From the NCBI GenBank assembly GCA_037903355.1, contig JBAJFE010000004.1, positions 372,001 through 436,000 on the forward strand: 64,000 nucleotides of DNA, written 5' to 3'. A program made the translations under genes and the position numbers. Origin of the DNA: Trichuris trichiura. Lineage: Eukaryota; Nematoda; Enoplea; Trichinellida; Trichuridae. Positions 50,991 to 64,000 of the stretch are shown here, one piece after another; positions within the stretch are counted from its first letter, which is position 1; each line of letters opens with the position of its first letter. The notes beneath the pieces were generated by a model that was not told the DNA's origin, made no database searches, and worked only from the letters and a program-made list of their open reading frames with translations.

Positions 50991-53900
50991 CTCAATCTCC
51001 AGTTACTTCATTATCGGATCCTCAAATTTATTCCCGCGCGTCGTTTAACAAAATTTTAGCTTCTAACTCGCGCTAAACGGTAGCATAAAAGTTGGTTAGC
51101 AACGGATTTTGCAGTTAGTAAAGAAACATGTCGCGATGAAAGCCCATAAAAGGCAACAGCATGCACAGTTCATTCCTGAGTAAAGAAGTGCGTGTTTATT
51201 TTGCCTTTTCCTGCCAGAAATGGGGCGCGGTTCAAACTTTTGACAAGCTAATTAAAAGGGGAAACGTGCATCTCTGCCAAGATGAAGAAATCGTGTTTTT
51301 TTTAAATTACAGTTTCTTAAGTTCATGTATTTTTATGATTAAGTTTTTGCGCTAGCGCAGTTTTAAATTTTAAAATTTTATTGTAGTCAGGTTTTAATTA
51401 CTGTACGCTGGGGAACATGCAAATAGATGTTGAATTTGGTCTCAAAAGTTGCTACGGAGCGCTCAGACTCACGAAACCCCTATAAAATAGTAAGAAGCCC
51501 TTGTCTGATGTTCTCATTTTTCTAACTGTTGTTACCAAGTTAGCGTAACCAATCAATTCGACAAGATTCAACCAACTATGACGCATGTCAGTTGCCTGTA
51601 ATTAAAAGTTCTTCTGAATTTTTAGAGTTTAGACCTGAAGTAAGCGTATATTTCGTACCAGCGAAACGAAAGCAGTGAAAGTCAACACTTTTCCCACCAT
51701 TTCTCAACGTTGTATATTTCTGTATGACAGACGATGATATGCAATCCTTGTCACGCATTCTTTAGATTTAAGAACGTTGAATCCTTGGTATGACGTTATG
51801 TTTGCAGATATGCGCGAATGCCATGCTGTAAATCATTTTTTTTCTTGAAAAATTAGTATTACAAAATTCGTGATAGTTTATCATATTGAGAAGCTCTTTC
51901 TAAGTTCCGGTGATGCTCTACGTTCAGTCCAATTTATTGTGTTAGCTTTTTCTGGTAGCTAAACACTCTGTACTTTGTTTCTACTTGGGGCATGCAAATA
52001 AATTCACTTTAGAAGTACGCAAACGGGAAACAGTTAAGGATTGCTCTGTTGGTCACTTCAGTTTCGCTGCTTTCTGATAAATAGTTTTTGACTATGTTTA
52101 ATCCAGTATTTGAATAATAATGGCTTCCAAAGTGCTTTATGTCACTTAATTTAAAGTATGATAAAGGTGTAAATTGATTTTTCACAGTAGTCGTCAAAAT
52201 TGACAAAGCAATGAGTGCACACCATTCTCAATTTATGGGATGCGTTTCGCCGGTAGCATTTAAGCAAGTTGATTACATGATGCTTACAGTGACACATTTC
52301 AACTGGTTCGAGCTGCAGTGATTAAAAGGAAGCGGCTTTGATCTGTCAACAATGATCTCTGTATGAATGGACTAAGTACCTTCTGCTAGAAGTCTTACCA
52401 AACGATGGGCATATTTGAATTGAGTAAATAGTGAAAGCTTTTAATAGATGCTGCTAACATTGATTAGCCGCCGGGGAAGGACAATGAAAAGCTCGCTTTT
52501 CCTTACGGTGTTCTCGGCTAAAAGACATCGACCGCGTTAAGCTGCGCTATTAGGAGGTAATCTTTCAATTTCCTGAATGCTCACTACATCACAGCGAAAC
52601 GCGGAATCAAATTAATGATATTTTTCAATCATGCTACGTTCAATTAGCTAGTAGAAATATCAAATTAATTGCCAATAAGGCACTGCATTCATTGTAACTT
52701 AGTCCGTATTGTCACCAAGTGAAAGTTCACTCGCGTCTATTCCATATTCACACTGCGCACAAAGAAAAGGAACCTGCTGAATTTGATATGACTTGTTGAT
52801 CTGTAAATTATTTTAATAAGACCATGAAAACTTACTATAATTAACCATGAGTGCAAATAATCAAATAAATTAGCAAATAATAATAAAATTAAATCAAATA
52901 TACTTTATATGACTGTCTTCTGAATAGAGTAGAGTACTAAGTATGGAATACAGCATCTAACAACATTTTGTTACATTCACAGTTCTTGCACGTCGGGTGA
53001 AAGCAAGCTAGTTGCTATTAATATACCGATATTTGAAAGCTATTCCGAAACTATGGTACTTTCCACCGTGGCTGTTTCAGTTTTGAACTTAGTACCGTAT
53101 ATAGGAATGGTTGACATGGGAAAACTTCAATTTTTCGATTTGACCGACACGTTAAGACTTAGGCATATAATGCGGATGGCATTCCGGCTGACGTTTAAAA
53201 AACAAAATCAAGCTAAAAGTTTCAATCATTTAGCTGCTAAAACTTTGCAGTCCTTACGGCATTGGATCAAATGTACATGTAAGACTTTGTCAAGTGGCAA
53301 TTGACGTGTACAAAATTGATTTTCAAGTAGTGTAAAAACAGGGCAATAATTAGGTGCACAGACTGAAAGGGAATGAATTGATTTTTTAAGCCCGTAAGGG
53401 CGTACGTAAAACCTTGCAGTATTTTGCTGAAACAGACTCTCAGGACGTTAACTAACGCATTCTGTTCCAAAGAAAGCTTTTGGTTGCCTACGTGGCAACT
53501 CTTTTGTAAGGTATTTTATGCCTCGGCTTAACGGCCAAAGGCGGCAAGAAACATCGCTTAGGAGCGTGCGCGCTTCTGCAACCGAAGATTCTCTTTTACA
53601 AATGCACTTAGCTTAAGTCTCTCACTTATCTATATTAAGAAATGCAATGCCAACGTTCCATTATGAAAACCAGGTTGGTATTCTTTGCAAGAATTGATCT
53701 TCTTCTTTGGATGCTCAATGTTTGAAAAGAAATTGAAACTAAATCATCAAGCTTCTTCTACCTGTGGCAAAAACTTTACCTTGGGCCAGAATTGCTAGCT
53801 AATGCAATACGCGACCAACTCCCTGTTCGCTTACTCGTCAGTGCAAGAAAGCGCAAGCTGAATTAAAATTCTCAAACTATACTTCGGAAGTCTGACCAAG

Positions 53901-56379
53901 ATGCAATAGCGTATTTATGCAAATAGTGGATTGGCATTAGACTAAGCCCATACGAGATCTTGATAATAGTTGAATTTGTGCGTTGATGGTTTTATACTAT
54001 TATTTAAAAAACTTTGTTCTAAGTGGCTGCCAGAGCGCGGTTCAAAAGTTGAATAAATTCGAAGAAAGAATAAGTCTATATTACGATGATTAGGCAATGA
54101 ATGCGTTGCTCGGATACCTGTTACGATAAGCATATCACTGATAGGAAATTGAAGCACCGTCCTGCTGGCTTGGAAATCAGCGAGCTAATTGCCTATCCTA
54201 GTTGCAGAGGCGCGTATAATTACGAACAGTGTGCGGTTGCAAATCTTTATGTCATAAACGCTTTGCTCTTGTTTATGTCTTCTCAAATGTCATTTTCAAA
54301 ACTTCGATTCAAAGGAAATCATATTGAATGTCAGCTTAAGATCTACATTGAACACAGTGCTACTGAGCTGTGAACTTGGATTATCGCATTTTAGTAATCT
54401 GTTTTTTTCAGCCCGTGCTTGTAAGGTGCACTACACACTCAACCATACGTACTAGAACTGTTTTAGCATTAAGCATAATAAGTCGGTAATGCGAGCTTTC
54501 TTCAAAAGCTGAATTTTCACTGTGTACAACTGCCACTGATTAGCCTGGATGTAACATGCAGTCTTCTAAAAATTTATCTTTGACTGCTGAACATGCGATA
54601 GGTTCCTGAAGGAAATATTGCTGAATTCAATCACTTATATGTCAAATCAAAAGTCAAGTGTGCGTCAACGAACACTAATGCTTTCTAGTTCAATAAAAAT
54701 GCGAAATCATAATGGCATTCCGCTTCACTTTTGAGCATTGCCTTTTGCGTCGAGTATGAGGGAACGGACGTTTTTAAATCCTATTAAAAATTGCCATCCC
54801 ACTGCACAGTTAAAAAAATATCTTCCCTAAAACGCATTAATTTTTTTGCGCGGAGGTTAAACATTGTAAAGCAAAAATTTTACGCGCAAAAATAATTATG
54901 ATATCATTAGCACTTTTTCAAACCTTTATTTAAGGCGACGACAACTTCGGACTGTCCGTTCGTCATGTAAACGACGTCCAGCTTTTAGAAAGTGCATAAG
55001 GAACTAAATTTTGATTCTACAATATGAGCATGGCAAAAGCTAATGAGCACCGTCAGATCTTAGATACCGAATCTAAAAGATTTTTAAACGGCGCAGATTT
55101 TTGTTGAGTGCATTTCTTGCAAAGCAAAAGCAGCGACCATTTATTAGGTATAAAGTGCAACCTTCTTTTGTAATTCAGACGCGCCGGCAGCTTCTCTTCA
55201 ACAATATTTTGTCAGATCATGTTTTTCCATTTATGGTCACCAAAATGCCAGTCCCATTATGGCATTTATCGAAGGTTATATAACTTAGCTACATAGTCTT
55301 TGAGCATTGGGCCTTCTTCTTGGTCGTTTTTCATCAAGTATGGAACATGACTGCTTTGAGAGCTCTCACGGTTTTTATTTATTATGCTAATGTTAAAGTG
55401 CCGTATCGCTCTGTTTGACCTTCAGGACTAAGCTATAGTATTCCCAAACAGAGTCCAGTCTTGCAGTCGCTGAAATAAGGCGATCAGCGATATATGCAAA
55501 CAAAGTATTTCCTTAGTAACGGAGCCTGCGTTTCGGATAACTTAAGTTACTTTTAAAATCAGACCCTCAATTTTTTGATAAACAATTATTTTGCTAGTAT
55601 ATGTGCTTGAAGCTTACTTCCATAGCCTGAACGTCTGCCCAGCACAGGTTTAATCCACCAATGGTCTTTCCCATTTAATATCTGTGCACAAGAACGATGA
55701 GGTACAATTGAAGCGTTACGAAATCCAGGTCAAAACAGGTCATTGCAGCTGTCCAGTCAAAGCCCTTATGGAAAAACAAGTCAATATATAACATTATGAT
55801 GCCATCGAAAAGAAGGGAGATTCAAAATTGTGCACCAAAAGACCTGCTGTTGTTATTGCTGAGGAACTCCTCAGAATGGTATTAGGGGAGTACATTTCAA
55901 AGTTAAAGTAAACTTCTTTTCTTTAAGAACAATATGTTGCCTAGAAAATGCGGTTGATAAAAGGCAGTTTGCGTATTTCATGATTGTCAGGCATTTCGTA
56001 TGACGAGAAAGATGCAGTGACATTCGATTATGTTACCTGCCAAACCCAGCATGTGCGACCGATTTCAAGACTTAACAAGAAAGGCACCTTCAAAGGGAAG
56101 GCTAAACATTTAGTCTACAACATTGGCAAGAAATTTACATATTACATTGCTAGTAGATTAAAGTTAAAATTACAATAGCATCTTAACGGTAGTTTGTGAA
56201 ATAGACCCGCCGCAGAGGCAAAAGCTTTACTTCGAATTCACGAAAAAGGGAGTATCATATTTTCCAATCGCGATCACGCTCATAACGGCACTGATTGCAC
56301 TGAACAGCTATTAAGCTAAATTGAAAAATGACAAATGATAAACAAAGTTCAGATTCGCGCGGCTTGTCGCTGCGAATAA
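50991..56379. other. 5.4 kb gene-poor region
   Basis: It may hold the missing 5' exons of the EGF membrane protein at its left end and the 3' untranslated region of the homeobox gene at its right end. Open frames at 53053-53304, 54101-54373 and 55984-56178 have no recognisable motif. I see no supported gene or long repeat. Confidence 0.4.
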
Positions 56380-58310
<1,931 letters not shown>

Positions 58311-60219
58311 GGCCAGTTAAGCAACAAAGGCAGAGAAGAGACGAACAACGATAAGTGCCCTTCCCGCGACGCGCAAAGGTAACTAACTACCTCTTAGCTC
58401 TAGCTGACTGACTCAATGTCAGCGGTAGGAGCCAATGAGATGCAGCGCTAAAACTCCGCCCTCATCAGCCTTACCGTAACTCGGCAGAGCAAAATTGAGG
58501 CTAGCTGATTACTCGAAAGGGATTTAATCTGAATTGTCTTGTTGTTACCATATCTGACTTAGAAGCGAACATATTGATGCATAAAGGCTAACGGGATTGT
58601 TTAGAAATGAGCTCGTAAATTTCCCTTACAAATACTTTACTAGGAAACAATCAGTTTTTAAAAATTTCTGTGGACGCTCAACATCTTGGACGTTGTCACG
58701 TTGCTCTCAAACGGAAGGGAAAATGGCTAGCGTTTGTATGAACAGCTGAAAGATGCTGTAAATGGTCATGTAAGACATTTTCATTCATTGTCATAGGTGG
58801 GGTCAAGTGCCCTGCCGAAGAGCTGCAGTTCTGGCAAGTCAAGTTGTTTGGCCGCCTCCCAACTGTGCTCAAGAGGCTATGGACTTTGACCGCTTTTTGG
58901 CTAAACACTTTCAGCAACAACTACTTATCACCCCTTCGAGTACTGCAATTATGCGTGCTCCTTTGGGCGAGTTGTTCAAGCGAAAAATCGAACCTATGAC
59001 CATTAACAGGTTGTTTGTAAGAAGCTTGCCAGTTGTTCTCAGCCTTCCGCGTGGAGGTGAAATGAATTTTCTGACGAGCAGATCAACTGACCAGAAATTA
59101 AGGCATCCCATCGTCTGCGGACAATGCAACCCGTTCAGCTTAATTGCGCGCAGATAATCCTCACAGGGCGCAGAGATAATGATGACAATTGAAGTTTAGT
59201 CGGAGCCCTGCCCTTCTGGAGTCTACTGACCTACCACTAAGCGGTTCAGCTATCCCATTGTTCGGATGGCAATTGAACACCTCGGCGGGAGTGTACTTAT
59301 CGACTACTGTAGCAATGAGTCGTCAGCAGTGATTGTACCTTGCAACTAATGCGCCGCCGCAGTATCGGAAAGCTTTATTCCTCATTGCCAATCAGGGTAA
59401 TTAGCAGTGAAAGCGGGAATCACCAAGTAATCTCTTTCGGCTCAATCACGTTCTCTTTCAATTCATTTCTGTATGCCAGCGACTTTCCCTTACGTTCGCT
59501 AATGCCCCTTGCGGCGTTTACGAGAATAGCTGTGTATGTCTTCTTTACGTCATGAGTATGAGTTTGCGCAAAGGTAGCCGTGGTTGCAATCACACGTTGC
59601 TGTAATCTGTATCCCAAAATGACTTGCATGGTGACATTCTACCTTTTCAATGCATACAGATTGGGCAGTTTATTTTCCCGCCGAAGTGAAGGCGGAATGC
59701 TTTAAAATAAGTGAAATGAGCACTTCGCTGCTTTTGTTTTCATTTAAATGAGCACCTCTTTTATGTACGAAACTTATTTAAGGGAGGACTATGGGCTGTA
59801 GTGAATTTCAAAATTGATTGGACAAAATGGCGTTTTTCTATCAGCCTCGCACGATAGCTGTTTACCTGGCTAGTGATAAGAAAAAATTAACCTGTCAACA
59901 TTCAAATCTATGCTCGGACAGTGGCTGCTCTCCCTATCCATATTCAAACGTTCTGGAACAGAAAACGCGCATTTTCATTGTCAGAATTTCAAAAGTACTC
60001 ATGACTCAGCCTTACTGCGGCTACGAAAACGCCCTGGCTTTTGCGCGCGCAAATAGGTCCATTGAAACAGGATATTTTGAAAATAAGGTTCCATGAGCAT
60101 TTCTTTAGAAGAGACGGCTTCTTTAAACTTTGTCATGTTGTCTACTTTAAACCTACTGTATCTTGCCATGCAGTGCAAGTCTGAAGGTCGTTCACAGAAC
60201 GAACTAAGGAGCTTACACA
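58311..60219. other. upstream region of the HMX gene (-) and the RING gene (+)
   Basis: These 1.9 kb separate two divergent start codons and probably contain regulatory DNA of the homeobox gene. A 116-codon plus-strand frame (58807-59157) and a 92-codon one (59818-60096) have no recognisable motif and no supporting splice sites; I do not call them genes. Confidence 0.4.
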
Positions 60220-60447
60220 ATGTCGTCAGACACTGTTCCGGAAAGTCGTTTCGGTAGGCTTGGGAGCTGTCCCATCTGCTGGCAATCCTACCTTGGCCTG
60301 ACGAGCAGCGCAGTTGTAGCACTCCGCCTAAAGTGTTCGCACGTTCTCTGCAGCGACTGCGTTGGAAAACTGGAGCAGGAAAGTTCAAGATGCCCCATAT
60401 GCAGAAGACTTTTCAAGAAGAAATCTGCCATAAAATTAATTTTTTAA
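60220..60447 (+). CDS. small RING-finger protein, probable E3 ubiquitin ligase
   Basis: A single-exon frame of 75 codons from ATG 60220 to TAA. The RING is nearly the whole protein: CPIC at residues about 17-20, then LKCSHVLCSDC (Cys-x-His, Cys-x2-Cys) and CPICRRLFKKK, i.e. a C3HC4 pattern with all eight zinc ligands. RING domains recruit E2 enzymes and confer ubiquitin ligase activity. The leader is only 16 residues and the tail is a short basic stretch, with no membrane helix or substrate-binding domain. An AATAAA polyadenylation signal follows 49 bp after the stop. It is intronless in a region where all other genes have introns, so it could be a retrocopy fragment of a larger RING protein or a real small gene. 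Confidence 0.75.
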   Translation: MSSDTVPESRFGRLGSCPICWQSYLGLTSSAVVALRLKCSHVLCSDCVGKLEQESSRCPICRRLFKKKSAIKLIF

Positions 60448-60495
60448 ATTATTTAAATTAGCTCCGCGTGTGTAAGAATGCGCTAAGCTGCGATG

Positions 60496-60501
60496 AATAA
60501 A
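60496..60501 (+). terminator. AATAAA polyadenylation signal of the small RING gene
   Basis: Canonical AATAAA 49 bp after the RING stop codon, in the right orientation. It supports the RING frame being transcribed, but the hexamer also occurs by chance in AT-rich DNA. Confidence 0.5.
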
Positions 60502-63500
60502 GCATTCCCGAAATCAAGTTGTGATACTTTTTATGTCCTATTGTTGCTTAATGGCTTTGTGATAACGTTCTGGGAGCACATGGGCGCGATAATGATAGGT
60601 CTTAACTGGCTTTGATCCCAGGGAAGCTGGCCGTCCTTATTTAGGCATTCTCGACTATGGGCAAGAGCATTCCGCTGAGGTGAAGTTACGTTACAGGTGA
60701 TGACAGTTGTCAGCCCGTATTCTTTTCGTGGTCAAAAATGTCTTCCAAAAGAAGCTATGTTGAAGCATGATTAACCTGCCATTGGTTTGACGCAGGTGAG
60801 CGAAGGCATAACTAGTTCTGAGCTGGGCGCAGCAGTGGGCTACAGGCACTTTCCCGCTCTTTCGTAGGAGCTCATAACACAACAAACAAAAGCGCGTTTT
60901 TTGCCATGTGCGTCAGTCTTTCGTATGAGTGTTTTCTTATTTTGAGTTGTCTTAGAAAAACCAACTTATCATTGCTCGAAATAACTTGTGGACAGGAATA
61001 CTTCCATCTTTTCCTAAAGAGAGGAAAACGCAAGTGACGACTTCATTCATTATGTCAAATTCAGGCTACTAGAGCAGAAAGATGCTTACAAACGCTTTCT
61101 CCAAGTTCTCACGCTATCGTAGGTCAGCTTCCATCAAGCGACGCCTTGTATGTATGCATATTCTTTTTCTATAAGGGCTCCTGCATCTTTTTGCATCACT
61201 AGTCAACACTCCGGAAGTTGCTATACAACATTTGACGAACAGCATATATCAACGGAAATGGTCAACGTATGCGTTGAGCATAATTTGTCTCGCTTCTGTT
61301 TCTGCCTTTCTTTGGTTAAATGCAAAAATATACTGCGCTTAAAATTAACCTTTTTAGGGAACACCTCGAAACGAAACCAAAATAACCGTACTACCATCCA
61401 GTCAGCTTTGTTTCGTGCGCGTTCTCTAAAGCCAGCTAACTTTAAGTCAGGGCTTTTCCTCCAACGAGTTTTTCGTTTGCTTCTTCTCTTCTACCTGTCG
61501 CCGCGCTACTAAGATGCTAAGGCGGGACCGCTTCTTTTCGCTGTATTTGCATTTGAAAAAGCTTTATTTAGCTTGTTTTTGCTGATACCTCTTTTTGTTA
61601 ATGTTTTCCTTAGCCAGAGTCGCAAAGCCAAGTTTTTCACTCCAGCTTACAGTAAGAGAATGATCTTCAAGTTTATTTATTTTTTCATCGCGCATTTGAT
61701 TGATAAACAAGAAGTTCACGTGCTGTGTGCTGACTTGAAACGCACTTACACGGAAAAGCTCACGGAAACAGCGTGTGCGAAATGCTATCCTGCAATGGAA
61801 AAGTATTCGAAACTTATTCCATCTTCTGAACAAGTGCTTAGCTCGCTTTGGGCTGGATTGCAAGCACAATTCTTAACACTGGCAATGTGAATTGCGCTGT
61901 GCAGTGTTTAAGTTCGCATTTTAACCCTGTCGCGCAGGAATGCTTTGATCAAACTATTGCAATTGAACTAGATGCGGCAGAAGATGGCAAAGAATCCGCT
62001 TAATCATACTGACAATTCCAATTCAGTGGAAAAGAAATTCAAATTCTGCAAGTTATCTTTGCAAGTCACGGCCGGAACAACATCGCATTCGTATAGTAAT
62101 TTTCGAAAATTCAAAAACTTCACGTTAGGCTTAGATTGAGGCTTCGGCTCTGTTGAGCCCATGTCAGAAGCAGGAATGCCGGAGAGAAATTAACGAAGTG
62201 AGCAGCTGAGTCTTAGCGCTTGAGGATATAGTCATACTAGTAGCGCATAGCTTTGAATAAAAGTATTCTGCTCTCGCATAAGAAACCTTTTCGACAATAA
62301 TTTTTAGCATTGCTTGTAAAGTGATTTTAAAGACGATGTTTGTCAAAACGGCTTCTTCAAAGTTCATATAATATCTTACGGGAAATAAAGGACAAGTTTA
62401 GGCTTGAAAGCTCGATTTATAACAGGAAAACCTAACTAAATCTTTTCCGTAATAACAGCCAGTGAAGCTTATCAGTCCTCATCTTGATATGTAAGCTTTA
62501 AGTAACAAAAGTCCAGTCAAACCTTGTTAGAAGCTTACTACATTGTTAGCTGTTGAATTCAAGAAGCCTTATCTTCTTTATGATGCATCCTAGCGGGAAT
62601 AAATTATAACCCCTCAGCTTCTGCAGCCTCCATAAGAAGCTCTTACGCTTTTTCCTCGTTAGCACACATGCCGCTCTAACTCACTGCAGAATTGCTGCTT
62701 GTACGAAGAAGCTATTAATATGACCAAAAAAGGTCAAAAATGATTACCGTTTTTAGATGTAGCTGAGCAAAGTTTCTCAAGTCCATTCTATATTATAGCT
62801 CAATGGTTCACAGCCCCTTGTTAAAAAACGTACATAGCGGATCCCATTTTTAAAAAAACTTGCATTGCTTTTAAGGTTAGTAGCCAAATCTGTCAAATTG
62901 CTGCGATTGAAAAGAAGCTGTTCATAAAAAATAATTTAGGAGAAATCTGCAGCGCAAAATTTGGATTGCAAGCAGCGCATAAACTTGAATTTACTGCGAG
63001 ACGCCATAACGCGTATTCCGCACGCGGTGTAGTCTGTCGAACCACGCGGGCATGCGTTGCTGCTTCACTAAGCCAACTTTCACGCTTGACTTCTATTGGC
63101 AACCGTGCGTAAGCAGGTTGGATGATTGAAAAGGAGGTATCCTTTCTTCTGACTATTTCAGCAGCGAAGAAGCCGGACTACATTAAAGACAGCCGGCATG
63201 CTATGCTATCAATAATACATAGTTTGCTGGGGATTTTGCTGAAGTCCTTCTAATGTCTTCAACGCGCTGCAACTAAGCTTAGCGTAGTGGTTGGCATCTG
63301 CAGAAAATGTCACCTTAACCGTTTAATGATTTGAATAGCCAGCCCTTAGTAGCGGCAAAGTGGGTCAATAAAAGCAGTCTAAATAGAAAACTACGCGCTC
63401 CCTGGAACTATAAAAGTTTGCAAAGAGGAAAAAGCAAGTTTGATAACGAGGATGAAGGGTCGAGAGGGGTGATGCCTAAGAGCACGCTTTGTTCGTTTGA

Positions 63501-64000
63501 TATATACGCGCCCGTCTGAACAGAGATAATATCATTACTAAGTCGACTGAATGGCGAAGAATCTGGCTTTGCCTGGAACCTAACTCGCTAAGTGAACAGA
63601 TTTGTTAAGAGGCAGCACTTCTTTTTTTTTAAAAAAGTGACAGCCGAATGAAAGAAGGAACGATGAACCCGACTGGCCGTCGCTGGCGCTACTGACCAAG
63701 CAAAGGGCAAGCAGACGGGACGTATAAGTCGGCGGGAGAAAGGGTCCAAGACATTAACGTGCTGGCAAGTTGTCAGCCAACTCATGCCCAGCACATGTGC
63801 ACTCTAGTTTACACCACCCACGCGACGGTAGGCTGCAATGGAAACCAGCGAACTCTTGGCCCGTCACTGCTAAGAGTGAATTCTCAACTTTTAACAGCTG
63901 TCCCCATCACGGAGAAGCAAATAATAGATGAACGTAAAGTGGCTGGTTCTTTTCGCTTCGTTCCGCTGACGAGGTGTTCGACAGACAACGAGACGAGTGC
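60502..64000. other. right-hand 3.5 kb, no gene recognised
   Basis: A 105-codon plus-strand frame at 61573-61890 (hydrophobic start, then ACAKCYPAMEKYSKLIP) and a 120-codon frame at 61150-61512 are the longest; neither has a family motif or clear splice sites. The last few hundred bases are less AT-rich than the rest, which could mean the edge of another gene outside the window. Confidence 0.4.

Noticed and set aside
59999..60388. 129-codon minus-strand frame opposite the RING gene
   Set aside because: It is antisense to a clear RING coding sequence and has no motif of its own.

Overview
The window is animal nuclear DNA: genes on both strands are cut into many small exons by GT-AG introns (most 40-80 bp, a few of kilobases), the encoded families are metazoan, and there is no operon structure. 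Compact introns, a UDP-glycosyltransferase pseudogene and a small AKH-type neuropeptide gene fit an invertebrate, most likely a nematode (an early-branching, Trichuris/Trichinella-like lineage would fit). That placement is inference. All gene models below were spliced by hand from reading frame, splice phase and remembered family architecture; exon phases add up in every model unless stated otherwise.

Layout. 1-2021 (-): 5' part of a BAR-RhoGAP gene running off the left edge. 5494-6740 (+): UDP-glucuronosyltransferase pseudogene. 8362-9315 (+): small secreted cysteine-rich protein with a thrombospondin-1-like WSxWSxC motif. 10343-18837: a tight trio, VTA1/LIP5 (-), LETM1 (+) and CHMP7 (-). 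VTA1 and CHMP7 are both ESCRT-III factors; LETM1 is a mitochondrial inner-membrane cation/proton exchanger. 19692-26908 (+): a Galpha12/13 subunit with a 5.4 kb intron that carries a hAT transposon (8-bp target-site duplication) with another foldback element nested inside it. 26909-32611: gene-poor DNA with several long inverted repeats. 32612-33728 (+): phosphomannomutase. 34447-34744 (-): a precursor for an adipokinetic-hormone/RPCH-type peptide. 40992-47338 (-): eIF2B epsilon, with an almost complete Tigger/pogo transposon in its second intron. 48870-50990 (-): an EGF-repeat single-pass membrane protein with a long basic, Ser-rich tail. 56380-58310 (-): an HMX/Nkx5-class homeobox gene. 60220-60447 (+): a tiny RING-finger protein. 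The last 3.5 kb shows nothing recognisable.

The genes are mostly unrelated housekeeping, signalling and developmental genes. The only functional pairing is VTA1 with CHMP7. The most interesting items are the AKH-type peptide precursor, the two datable transposon insertions inside essential genes, a PCNA-binding-like motif in a frame-shifted tail of the Tigger transposase, the EGF membrane protein with its unusual tail, and a set of long near-perfect hairpins.
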